Shown here piece by piece: positions 26,370-35,274 of a stretch of 64,000 nucleotides of DNA. Position 1 is the first letter of the stretch; the number at the start of each line of letters is the position of its first letter. The DNA is taken from NCBI RefSeq assembly GCF_024494725.1, contig NZ_JANHDK010000002.1, positions 248,001-312,000 on the forward strand. Reading direction: 5' to 3'. Position numbers and translations under genes: made by a program. Under the pieces are notes generated by a model that ran no database searches, was not told the DNA's origin, and saw nothing but the letters and a program-made list of their open reading frames with translations. This DNA comes from Haloplanus ruber (GTDB lineage Archaea > Halobacteriota > Halobacteria > Halobacteriales > Haloferacaceae).

Positions 26370-27056
26370 GTAGGTAGTCAAGTGGTTCCATGCGAAGGCG
26401 AACACTTGCACCTAACTTTCAGCGGTACTCGGTTCGTTGTGACTAAATATGTTTAGATCTGATATTTCATTCATTTTAATTCTCATAAGATACGTTCGAT
26501 GGCATTCTGGTTCCCATGTGTAACATGCTGGGATTGGAGTCCCAGACGGTGACAGGCCGCCTGCAATCACGATGCGCCGTCGGCGAGAAAACCATTATCA
26601 ACGAGATACCTTTCGCGGAGTTCAGAAAGGAGTATCTCGCTCAACGCCTATATTCTCATGGAACAGTACCGCACATAGAGCAGGGAGTTGGTGTTGGAAT
26701 CAACCGCGGCGTACCGCCAATATCGCTCGTCACTGAGTTGGATCACGGTTTCATCAACCACAACGTGATCCAGATCGACACCGCCTGGGGGATGTAAGTC
26801 AGCCTTCCGAACCCAATTATGAACGATTGATCGGTAGCGTTTGACAATCAACTAAAAAATGGAGATAGTATTTAAAAATGTTAATTTATCCAAATGGAGT
26901 CGAATACCAAGCTTCATCGCTGGCTCGGATGTTGACCCTCGCTCTACAAATCCTAACTCAAAACGATCGCTAGCACCGCTGAGGTGTGTAACTTCGGGCA
27001 TGGACCCCTTAGAAATCATACTGTTTTATTCTTGACACTTATTTGAACACCGCCTA
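26370..27056 (-). mobile_element. IS6-family insertion sequence, degenerate copy 2
   Basis: The minus strand has SEPAMKLGIRLHLDKLTF, a stop, SIVHNWVRKADLHPPGG, DLDHVVVDETVIQLSDERYWRYAAVDS and SHNEPSTAES, a second decayed copy of the same IS6-type transposase as at 21530-22221. The end at 27035-27056 reads ACTTATTTGAACACCGCC, matching copy 1's end. Stops and shifts make it inactive. The two copies lie in the same orientation about 4.2 kb apart and flank a sulfatase, the flippase and a glycosyltransferase. Confidence 0.72.
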
Positions 27057-27246
27057 TGACCGTTTCGACAACTTCAGCGTCACAGTGGTTGTATTAATTA
27101 GAGCGGTATCTGGTTGAGTTAAGCAGAAATCTAGCTACAAATTCAACCATTATCTGACTGAAGTAGATATTTTCAGGAATCAGTTCTCTTAAAACTATTT
27201 GGGTTTCAGCTGTATTCGCTTCCAATGAGATAAGTCAATACCAAAA

Positions 27247-28752
27247 TTAAATACTCGCTTCTAGGTCAACCATCTCTACCCACTTTGAACCATTCCAGAT
27301 AACGATCTCGGCATTTCCATCATTATCTGGGTCCCAATTGGTTCCATCTGCTAATGCCATTGCTCCTGTTTGATAGAAGTTTGGTTCTGACTTATGAACC
27401 TGAAAATACGTTTGTGTTTGGGGTGCCTCATCATCGCCACCAATCTGAAATCCGCCACTCTGACTCTGTGGATTAATATGCGTAACAGTATGGGGTAAGT
27501 TTCCCCGGGCACGTACTTTGTTCCCTCCCCAAACAGTTACATGGGCTTTTGGTGAAGAATCCACTTCTTCAATCTCAAAGATTATGTCATTAAGTGGGTT
27601 CATAAACGTCACATCATCTATTGCATTTTCCACTTTGATCACAGCGAATCCCTCGTCCGGTTTTCCCTGTTCACGCTCGTTCATGCTTGCTCCAAGGATA
27701 ACCGCGTGGTTGCACCCTGTGCCTGTACTTTGAGTAAGTCCAAATTGCATATTGTACTCTTTGCTTGACTCGTATGAGCATGGCCCGACCAACAGTCGGC
27801 TGGTTCCGTTAAACAGTATATCACGGTTTCCACCACCGGATCCACCGACGTTGGTGAACGTTACACCCCCTGTAATACTACCAGACCCCGTTGAAATGTA
27901 TGCCGCTTCATTTGCGTATTCCGAGCCAGCTTTATTTGAATATGTACCTCCAACAATAGCAAACGTTGCTCCGGTCATGCAGAGCGCCGCAGTAGTTTGA
28001 TACGTGTACTGTTTGTTCCACGGAATTGTGATAGGGGTTGTGTGGAAACTAGCGCAGGTGACATTGCGAAGCGTGTTTCGTGGTCCGTTCATTACAATTG
28101 GACCCGCACGGAATCGGCAATTATAGACCTCCCAGTTGACAGCGCCCGATTCATCCTGAAACCCGTCTCGATTGGTGTATATCGCGGGGCCGCTATCATT
28201 ACCGCCAACTACTTTGAGGCCCTCAAGAGTGATATGAGCAACTCGATTATCACCAGTATGGAACACAGGATTTCCATCCTGTGGATCGTTAATTACAGAG
28301 AACGTCCCCGAACCATATCCTGTAATTGATATATTATCTCTTTCTAAGAGTATGTTACCTTCAGTGATTTCCTCTGCCAATATTATATCATCAAAACCTT
28401 GATCAAGTGCACCCTGAATTGAATCGAAGGCACTACTCACTGACGGTGCAACGACCGCTGTTGACGACTCCCCTGCTTTCAATAACTCACCCGCCGACAC
28501 TCTTCCTGCGTTCATCGATTCTACCTTCCGATCGGCCAGCACCCACGTATCGCCATTCCCGTAATACACCGCGCCTGAATCGGTCGCCTCGTATTTAGCC
28601 CCTTGTTTCGGCTTGTAGTCACTCTTGTCAGCCTCGGTGCCGCGAATCTCGATGTCAGCGTCGATATTCTCGAAGTTCTCGTTCAGCGCGAGATGCCAGT
28701 CTGTCGCACCCTTCTTTGGCCGATTGTAGCCGTGGTTGGGCGTATCAGTCAT
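27247..28752 (-). CDS. Right-handed beta-helix protein, virus tail-like (501 aa)
   Basis: The N-terminus (GYNRPKKGATDWHLALNENF) resembles the short head domain found in tail or structural proteins of haloarchaeal viruses. It is followed by a region ending GELLKAGESSTAVV. Residues from about 110 to 400 show short repeating strands rich in Gly, Asn and Ser (AHITLEGLKVVGGNDSG, TLRNVTCASF, ITGGVTFTNVGGSGGG), the pattern of a pectate-lyase-like beta-helix. It closes with NAEIVIWNGSKWVEM, another virus-like ending. It could be a tailspike-like glycan lyase or a secreted surface protein; no signal peptide is seen. An imperfectly known family; its place inside a glycan island suggests glycan binding or cleavage. 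Confidence 0.62.
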   Translation of the reverse strand: MTDTPNHGYNRPKKGATDWHLALNENFENIDADIEIRGTEADKSDYKPKQGAKYEATDSGAVYYGNGDTWVLADRKVESMNAGRVSAGELLKAGESSTAVVAPSVSSAFDSIQGALDQGFDDIILAEEITEGNILLERDNISITGYGSGTFSVINDPQDGNPVFHTGDNRVAHITLEGLKVVGGNDSGPAIYTNRDGFQDESGAVNWEVYNCRFRAGPIVMNGPRNTLRNVTCASFHTTPITIPWNKQYTYQTTAALCMTGATFAIVGGTYSNKAGSEYANEAAYISTGSGSITGGVTFTNVGGSGGGNRDILFNGTSRLLVGPCSYESSKEYNMQFGLTQSTGTGCNHAVILGASMNEREQGKPDEGFAVIKVENAIDDVTFMNPLNDIIFEIEEVDSSPKAHVTVWGGNKVRARGNLPHTVTHINPQSQSGGFQIGGDDEAPQTQTYFQVHKSEPNFYQTGAMALADGTNWDPDNDGNAEIVIWNGSKWVEMVDLEASI

Positions 28753-29197
28753 TAATGACCCCCCAAGGCGCGGACGGGAATAAGATATGGGTGATGTGTC
28801 GGTACGTGAGTTCTCGGCGGAAAGCGGCTACCATACTTTAGTATGTCGTGTCGCTACTAATGTTTTCTTGGGCCCCGCTATCACCGTTGATACCCTTATG
28901 AATTATGTTGAATCGCTACGATGAAAAGCCGTCAAATTCGTTATATTTGATTATTTTACTACACACTCAAAATTTATATTTATATCTAAATCAATCTAAA
29001 GATGTTTTTCGCTCGGGCGGGTGAAACTGTCGCTCAAATGACAAAAGGTATTCGCATATGGTAACTTTAATTCATACACAAGTAATAGATATCCCGGTGT
29101 TGACTTGATCAATCAGCTCTGTAGTATCGGCCTGCAGGCTTTGAATATACTCGTTAAGATTATACTAATTGAACTACCGTTTTATCGTGTGATCAAT
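28753..29197. promoter_or_regulatory. AT-rich spacer with a perfect inverted repeat
   Basis: No gene is supported. CATACT-TT-AGTATG at 28832-28845 is a perfect palindrome about 80 bases above the start of the beta-helix gene and may be an operator. The rest is AT-rich DNA leading to the sulfatase-like gene at 29198. Confidence 0.3.
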
Positions 29198-30130
29198 ATG
29201 GTAAAGCGCGAGTTGGCGGGCGTATGGGGTGTCGGGTGGGCAATAGCACAGTCACATTTACGCTTCGGTTTCAACATCTACGATTACGAATGGGATGCTC
29301 TCGTTATCCTCGATGCATGTCGGGTCGATGCTCTTCGTCAAGTCGCGAACGAGTTTGATTTTCTCGACACCATCGGGTCTAAGTGGTCACGCGGGAGTAC
29401 CTCGAAAGAATGGCTTGACAATACATTCGTGGAAAAACACCGAAGCAAGGTGGCTCAAACAGCATATGTGACGGCTAATTCGTTTGCACGCAAGTTACAG
29501 TGGGATAAACTTGACCGGCTGGATTATGTTTTATGTTCGGGTTCCACACTCGCTAGCAGCAACTTTCTCGAGGGTCTAGTAAAATCTGATCAGTTAAGTG
29601 CCTCTGATTTTTTATACTTCGATTCGTTATGGGACAGGATGGTAGGTGAATCAAGTCATCACGAGATTCATCCAAAGGTAGTAACCGATAGAGCGATTGA
29701 TGCTGGTCGGAACACGGACTGCGATCGTCTGATTGTTCACTATATGCAGCCCCATCACCCATTTATATATAAAGATCAGTTGGATGACCTGCATCAAAAT
29801 CCATTCCAATATCTCGATAGTCAAGATGCGCGAAATAAAGTCTGGAATGCATATATTGAAAATCTCCGGTTCGTATTAGATTACGTCAGCACATTACTTG
29901 ATAATCTCAACGCCAAAAAAGTTGTAATTACCTCGGATCACGGCGAGTTATTTGGAAAATATCTCAAGACACATCCGGTAGGAGTTATGCACCCAAACCT
30001 ACGAAAGGTCCCGTGGACAACAGCAACAGCAACTGATAACAAGACACATCAGACAGACAAGTACAATATTGATGACAGTTTGAAAGAAAAAGAAATAAAA
30101 GATCGATTGGCGGACCTTGGTTATCTTTAA
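29198..30130 (+). CDS. Short sulfatase-superfamily protein, paralogue 2 (310 aa)
   Basis: An ATG at 29198 (MVKRELAGVWGVGWA) lines up with the starts of its paralogues; an upstream TTG at 29105 would add 31 residues. It has YEWDALVILDACRVDALRQV, WSRGSTSKEWLDNTF, HYMQPHHPFI, ITSDHGELFGK and the tail DRLADLGYL. Key metal residues (Asp of LDACR, Asp-His of SDHG) are present. It is closely similar in layout to the proteins at 22257-23198 and 30353-31306, so these arose by duplication. Likely a transferase or hydrolase acting on phosphate or sulfate groups of the surface glycan. Confidence 0.75.
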   Translation: MVKRELAGVWGVGWAIAQSHLRFGFNIYDYEWDALVILDACRVDALRQVANEFDFLDTIGSKWSRGSTSKEWLDNTFVEKHRSKVAQTAYVTANSFARKLQWDKLDRLDYVLCSGSTLASSNFLEGLVKSDQLSASDFLYFDSLWDRMVGESSHHEIHPKVVTDRAIDAGRNTDCDRLIVHYMQPHHPFIYKDQLDDLHQNPFQYLDSQDARNKVWNAYIENLRFVLDYVSTLLDNLNAKKVVITSDHGELFGKYLKTHPVGVMHPNLRKVPWTTATATDNKTHQTDKYNIDDSLKEKEIKDRLADLGYL

Positions 30131-30352
30131 CTTACTTACTCGTGAGCCAATTGACCTATGTGGGCGCAGATATATTTCATGGGAAGTGAAGTAAGTTTCA
30201 GATGGCAGAAGCAATCCGCTTGAATAGCCTAGATGGGATACTTTAACTACAAATTTATTTGTTTGTAGTGTACTTACTTTGTTGATGTACTATAGCGAGT
30301 GTCAGACGGCCTCGCCACCGAACGATCAAACAAGCAGCACTTTACTTACAAA

Positions 30353-31306
30353 ATGAAAGAAAAATTAAGGGAACTATACGCCGCCTATTTGATTGCATGG
30401 CTATCAATTACTTCAAGACAGACAATTGGAACTAATATTTTCGAATCGGACTGGGATATTTTGATAATACTTGATGCGTGTCGGACGGACGCACTACGCG
30501 AGGTTGAATCAGAATACGAGTTCTTGCAGGATGTTGATCAAATATGGTCAGTAGGAAGTACTTCAATGGAGTGGATGCAAAAGACGTTCGTCCGGGAATA
30601 CGAGGAGGAGATATCGAACACCGCGTATATAACCGCTAATACATTTTCTAATGTGCTCACAGGAGACCGAGAGAAGCTTCAATATGGAGCAATTAAGAAC
30701 ACACGTATACAGCAATCAAGCTTGGGAGATAGACTAATCAATTACGGAACTGTCCGGGCAGAAGACTTTGCACATATTGAGCCACTCTGGGCTGACGCGG
30801 ACTCAAATGATAAGTTTCAGTCAACACAGAAGCCTGGTACTGTGACAGACCATACTGTGAAGGCAGCCAGAAACAGCGACTTTGACCGGGTCGTCGCACA
30901 CTATATGCAACCACACGCACCGTATTTTTCCACATCAAAAGAGTATCCTGAATTGAACGAATATGAGAAATATCCGTTTCGTTTCCTAAAGACTAAGTCT
31001 GAAAAAGAGAAAGTTTGGGAATCCTATATCGACAATCTTCGATACGTGCTTGACCATGTTGAGAGGCTATTGAAAAATGCAGACGGAGATGTTGTGATAA
31101 CTGCAGATCATGGAGAACTATTTGGAAGGCAGGGAATCTATTCACACATACCAGGATTGCCCCATCCAAGATTAAAACGGGTGCCATGGGTTCAAACTGA
31201 AGCAACAGATACGAACACAGTTAACCCCAGTATCAAATTGAATGGAGTTGAAGCGGCTCAGGAGGTTTCTGAGGAGCAGCTGGAAGCACTAGGATATTTA
31301 GATTAA
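30353..31306 (+). CDS. Short sulfatase-superfamily protein, paralogue 3 (317 aa)
   Basis: An ATG at 30353 (MKEKLRELYAAYLIAW) matches the other paralogues; a GTG at 30299 is the alternative. It has WDILIILDACRTDALREV, WSVGSTSMEWMQKTF, HYMQPHAPYF, ITADHGELFGRQG and EEQLEALGYLD. It resembles paralogue 1 more than paralogue 2 (the same ITSRxxxGTN start and NEYEKYPFR segment). AT-rich. It is the last gene of the island before composition returns to G+C-rich at about 31930. Confidence 0.75.
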   Translation: MKEKLRELYAAYLIAWLSITSRQTIGTNIFESDWDILIILDACRTDALREVESEYEFLQDVDQIWSVGSTSMEWMQKTFVREYEEEISNTAYITANTFSNVLTGDREKLQYGAIKNTRIQQSSLGDRLINYGTVRAEDFAHIEPLWADADSNDKFQSTQKPGTVTDHTVKAARNSDFDRVVAHYMQPHAPYFSTSKEYPELNEYEKYPFRFLKTKSEKEKVWESYIDNLRYVLDHVERLLKNADGDVVITADHGELFGRQGIYSHIPGLPHPRLKRVPWVQTEATDTNTVNPSIKLNGVEAAQEVSEEQLEALGYLD

Positions 31307-31936
31307 CTTATTAAGCCACAGACACTTGTGTATCCCGTTGGTTAGCCTATCTTGGGATAGTCAGAGACTCCATTCCACGATTGTTCTTAATGTCATAACA
31401 AATTAGAACACGGATATCGATGGGTCATGGAGTTCTCCTAACATCAACTACTTCTATGCATGAAGATTGGTTATACATAACTAGTTCAGCTTTATTATCG
31501 CCATCGGGGCCTCACTTTGAACTATCTGCCACGATCATTCCTGCTTTAGTCGGATTTGGTGGTTCGGAGGTATGATTGTGCGGGACGAACTGCGTTGAAG
31601 ACGGTTCCCACGTGCCGCCTATGAATGACGTTTCTTGTTCGCTCAGCAACGCACAGTATCACACTCGGTCCATGTTGGCCCACACAGTCCTTCTTGTATT
31701 GCTTCGACTCAACGGTGACTGTTCGCGACCCCCACAGATCGACGGAAAGCGTCCAGTTCGAGCCGTGATCCGGGTGTGTAAGACTATCGGGTAGAAAAAT
31801 GATTTGTGCCGCGGTTCACGACTGACTTGATTGGCGAACAATTGTGCGAAATCTCCGCCATCTGAGGATGGCCTTTGGACAGTCTTCTGGCGCCCGTCGC
31901 GGTGTTTTATAATGGTCGGGGGTATGATACGATTAC
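31307..31936. other. Island border without recognised genes
   Basis: Short open frames are present on both strands but none has a recognisable motif or a supported start. Composition shifts from AT-rich to G+C-rich toward the right end. It may contain remains of mobile DNA, but I could not align any part to a known transposase. Confidence 0.3.
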
Positions 31937-33484
31937 ATGCGAGCTACGCGCCGGTACTGGAGTACCGTTACCCTTACCGGCGGCCTCACCGCTCTCGGCG
32001 TCGCCGCCTCCAATCCGATTCTCCTCGCCGGCGGCGTCACGCTCGGCGTGTGGCTCCTCGCTAACCAAGTCGCGTTTCTCCGAACGCTTCGAACGCTCGC
32101 CGCGAGTGACCTCTCGGTCGGGACACTCCGGGAGCGCGTCGCCGTGGGCGAACCCGTTCTCGTCCGCCTGCAGGCGCATCTCGACGAAGCGCTTCCGTTC
32201 GGCGTGAGCGTCGATCCGACCCTCCCACCGAGCGCCGAGTGTTCCGAGCCGTCACCGACGGTGTCACTCGAGGCGGGCGACCGATCCGTCGACACGACGT
32301 TCGAGGTGACGAGTCCACTGGTGGGTGACCTGATGCTCGGCCCGCCACGCGTCGCAATCCGGGCCGCCGGCGGTCTTTTCGATACCACCATCTGGACCTC
32401 GACGGCGGCCGAAGTGACCGTCCGCCCCCGTGCTCCGCGGAACCTCCACGTCGGCGAGGGTGGCAGTCCACTCACCAGCCGCTACGGCGAGCACCGCTCC
32501 GACACCACCGGCTCGGGACTGGAACCGTACGAGGTGCGGGAGTACGCCCCAGGCGACGAACTGGCACGCATCGACTGGAAGGCGACGGCGCGTCTCAACC
32601 ACCCGCACATCCGGGAGTTCGAACTCACGACGACCCACGAGACGGTGCTCGTGGTCGACCACCGGGCGACGATGGGAGTGGGGCTGAACGACGAGAGCAA
32701 ACTCGACTACCTGCGCGGTATCGCCCACTCGTTTATCAACGCCGCCGCGAGCTTCGGCGACCCGCTGGGGCTGTACACCGTCGGCGACGAGGGGACGACG
32801 ACGACCCGGAAGCCGACAGCAGGCATCGAGTCCTACGATCCGATCCGAGGGCTCGTCGAGAACATCGAACCGACCGAGTCGAACGCCGAGCGGAGCGGGA
32901 GCGACGACGTCTCGCCGAGTCGGGCGCGGAACAGGGCCTCGCGCCTCGACGACGGGTCGGCGCTCGGCACCACGCTTCGGCCGTACTTCGAGACGACGAC
33001 GACGTACGTGCGCCGACTGCGCGAGCGTCCGCTCTTTCGGACGATGCAACTCGCCCACTCCCGTCTCGGGGGCGGCGCTTGGACGGTTCTGCTCACCGAC
33101 GACTCCAACCCCACGGAGGTCCGCGAAGCGATCAAACTCGCCCGCCGGAACGGCGGTCAAGTGCTCGTCTTTCTCGCCCCGTCGGTGCTCTACGAGCCGG
33201 GAGGGCTCGACGACCTAGATCAGGCGTACGACCGCTACCTGACGTTCGAGGAGTTCCGTGCGTCGCTCGCCCGGATGGACCGCGTCTCGGCGTTCGAGGT
33301 GGCGCCCGGCGACCGTCTTGACGCGGTAATCGACCGACACGGCGCGCTGACCCGCCGGGAGCGGAGCCGCGACGTCGCACGCGCGAGCCGCCGATACCAG
33401 GAGTACGGCGAGAACCCACGGCAGGGGCTCGCGTACGGCGACGATCCGATGCGTTCGAACGAGGGAGGAGATGTCGATGAGTGA
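31937..33484 (+). CDS. DUF58 domain protein (515 aa)
   Basis: Two hydrophobic helices near the N-terminus (about residues 12-50) are followed by a beta-rich part and the DUF58 core GLEPYEVREYAPGDELARIDWKATARLNHPHIREFE, then VLVVDHRATMGVG, which begins a vWA-like domain. DUF58 proteins accompany MoxR AAA+ ATPases, and together are thought to act as chaperone-like systems for protein or metal-cofactor assembly. Here MoxR is on the opposite strand at 38741. The gene is coupled to the next ORF by overlap. Function in haloarchaea is not established. Confidence 0.85.
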   Translation: MRATRRYWSTVTLTGGLTALGVAASNPILLAGGVTLGVWLLANQVAFLRTLRTLAASDLSVGTLRERVAVGEPVLVRLQAHLDEALPFGVSVDPTLPPSAECSEPSPTVSLEAGDRSVDTTFEVTSPLVGDLMLGPPRVAIRAAGGLFDTTIWTSTAAEVTVRPRAPRNLHVGEGGSPLTSRYGEHRSDTTGSGLEPYEVREYAPGDELARIDWKATARLNHPHIREFELTTTHETVLVVDHRATMGVGLNDESKLDYLRGIAHSFINAAASFGDPLGLYTVGDEGTTTTRKPTAGIESYDPIRGLVENIEPTESNAERSGSDDVSPSRARNRASRLDDGSALGTTLRPYFETTTTYVRRLRERPLFRTMQLAHSRLGGGAWTVLLTDDSNPTEVREAIKLARRNGGQVLVFLAPSVLYEPGGLDDLDQAYDRYLTFEEFRASLARMDRVSAFEVAPGDRLDAVIDRHGALTRRERSRDVARASRRYQEYGENPRQGLAYGDDPMRSNEGGDVDE

Positions 33485-34046
33485 GACGGCGCGGTCAACC
33501 GATCACTACAGCCCGATCAGCCGACTGGAGGAGCGTTCACAGCGGGTACCGGAACTGCTCGCCGTGCTCGTCGCCCTCGCCGGCCTTCTGCTTCAAGGCG
33601 AGCGTCTCGGCGTCCTCGCCGGCGTCGTCCTCGTCGTCCTCTGGCTGTTCCTCCGAGTGGAGTTCGTGTTCGCGACGGGCGTCCTCGCCGTCGCCGGCCT
33701 CGGTGATCCGCTCTCACTCGGGACGGTCCTGACGCTCTCGGGGCTTGGCGGCTTGCTGGCCGTCGACTTGGCTCGCACCTGGGACTCGATTGGCGCCGTC
33801 GCCCTGTTCTTGGCCCTGTTCGTCGTCGCCGGGGGAATACTCGCCGCGACTCAAGTCGTCGCCGTACGGGGGCTTGGACTCGGCGCGGCCGCCCTCCTCG
33901 CGGGGCTGGCGTACGCCCTCCACCGGTACGAGCGCTTTCGTTTCGGGACGATCGACACCGCGACGGCCGGCGATACCGGTCCCGTCGGGGAGAGCGACTG
34001 GCCGGGCGCCGACCGCGACACGGGAACTCCGGAGGATGAACCATGA
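33471..34046 (+). CDS. Membrane protein of the DUF58/MoxR set (191 aa)
   Basis: This hydrophobic protein has four or five helices (LLAVLVALAGLLL, LGVLAGVVLVVLWLFL, VFATGVLAVAGL, AVALFLALFVVAGGIL, GLGAAALLAGLAYAL) and an acidic tail. It overlaps the end of the DUF58 gene by 14 bases and precedes the 302-aa protein, so it belongs to the same transcription unit. No catalytic motif seen; probably a membrane partner of the DUF58 protein. Confidence 0.7.
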   Translation: MSMSETARSTDHYSPISRLEERSQRVPELLAVLVALAGLLLQGERLGVLAGVVLVVLWLFLRVEFVFATGVLAVAGLGDPLSLGTVLTLSGLGGLLAVDLARTWDSIGAVALFLALFVVAGGILAATQVVAVRGLGLGAAALLAGLAYALHRYERFRFGTIDTATAGDTGPVGESDWPGADRDTGTPEDEP

Positions 34047-34070
34047 ACGACTCAGTCGAGGTGTCCGTCA

Positions 34071-34979
34071 ATGAGTAGTCAAGAGGAGACGACACGCGAG
34101 CGGGGAGACGGGAACGCGTCGGCCCGCGACCCGGGGGAGCGTCGCCCGGATCAGAAGCCCTCGCTCTCGGAGTTCGACGAGGCGGAACTGACGGCACTCG
34201 TGGAGGAACTTCGGGCCGAGAATCGACGGCTCCGGGAGGAGTACGCCCGCGCACAGCAGGCGGAGTACCGGCGTTCTGCGGCGGCACTACTCGCGCTCGG
34301 CGTCCTCGCGGTCCTCGGAGGACTCGTGTTGCCCATCGGGACCGAACTCCTCTTCATTTTGGGGGCGATCGGACTCTTCGGCGGCGCGATGACGTGGTTT
34401 CTCACGCCCGAGCGACTCGTCACCACGACGGTCGGGCGCTCGGTCTACGGGTCGGTCGCCGACACGGGCGAACGCTTACGGGCCGAACTCGGACTCCGGG
34501 AGACGAACGTCTACGTGCCCGTCGATGGCGGGGCGGGCGATGGGGTTCCGGTCCGGCTGTTCGTTCCGCAGTCGTCGAGTTACGAGCTCCCGGCGAGCGA
34601 GGAGTTGACCTCGCTGTTTGTCCTGCCCGAGTCGCGGACGCGGCGAGGGATCGCGGTGCGGCCGACCGCCGCTCGCATAGTCCAGGAGTTCGAGACTGCA
34701 GTCGGGGGCATCGCCGAGACGCCGGCTGATCTCGGGGCGCAGTTGGCCGACGCGCTCGTCGAACAGTTCGAAGTCGTCGACGGGGCGGAGCCGGAGATCG
34801 ACGCCGACGGCGGGCGGATCACACTCGTGATCCGGGGAAGCGCCTACGACGACGTCGCCGCGTTCGATCACCCGGTCGCGTCGTTTCTCGGGACGGGAAT
34901 CGCCTACAGCCTCGACCGACCGGTCACCGTCGAAACGACCGAGGACGGGGGGCGGACGCTCGTCACCTGCCGGTGGTGA
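34071..34979 (+). CDS. Membrane protein with coiled-coil start (302 aa)
   Basis: A charged N-terminus with a predicted coiled coil (DEAELTALVEELRAENRRLREEYARAQ, residues about 35-62) is followed by two hydrophobic helices (ALLALGVLAVLGGLVL and LLFILGAIGLFGGAM) and a soluble domain of about 180 residues with DGVPVRLFVPQSS and ITLVIRGSAYDDVAAFDHPVASFLGTGIAYSL. Family not recognised beyond its habitual place after DUF58 genes. It may sense or assemble with the membrane partner encoded just upstream. Confidence 0.68.
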   Translation: MSSQEETTRERGDGNASARDPGERRPDQKPSLSEFDEAELTALVEELRAENRRLREEYARAQQAEYRRSAAALLALGVLAVLGGLVLPIGTELLFILGAIGLFGGAMTWFLTPERLVTTTVGRSVYGSVADTGERLRAELGLRETNVYVPVDGGAGDGVPVRLFVPQSSSYELPASEELTSLFVLPESRTRRGIAVRPTAARIVQEFETAVGGIAETPADLGAQLADALVEQFEVVDGAEPEIDADGGRITLVIRGSAYDDVAAFDHPVASFLGTGIAYSLDRPVTVETTEDGGRTLVTCRW

Positions 34980-34997
34980 GACGCCCGAGCAGCGCCG

Positions 34998-35177
34998 TCA
35001 CTCGCCGTATCCTCCCGTACCGTAGCCGTCGACGCCGTAGGTCCCTGTCTCTCCACTGAAAGCCGACAATCCGGACTCCGACGGCTCGGAGACGCTCGTG
35101 TAGGCGGCGACGGAAGCCGCTGCGACCGCGATGGCGACATATTCACGTCGAGTCAACGACTGTTCTGGCAGATCCAT
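34998..35177 (-). CDS. Small Tat-type protein with a YG-rich C-terminus (59 aa)
   Basis: It runs from an ATG at 35177 to a TGA at 34998. Residues 8-28 look like a twin-arginine signal or anchor (LTRREYVAIAVAAASVAAYT). The C-terminus reads TYGVDGYGTGGYGE, with three YG steps. The MinD-like fusion protein at 42422-44269 ends in a closely related [16 protein letters not shown] shared end on two otherwise different exported proteins suggests a sorting or modification signal, or an adhesive tip. No known family. Confidence 0.55.
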   Translation of the reverse strand: MDLPEQSLTRREYVAIAVAAASVAAYTSVSEPSESGLSAFSGETGTYGVDGYGTGGYGE

Positions 35178-35274
35178 AGGTGCGTGGTCGACGGTGACGT
35201 GTTGGTCGACGTGATAGTTGATAATTGTGGTGGGAATGGAGTCTATCGGGAGATACAGAGGGAATCAGGTGTCG

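Noticed and set aside
31576-31794. 72-aa ORF at the island border
   Set aside because: No recognisable domain, poor composition and no promoter; may be decayed mobile DNA.
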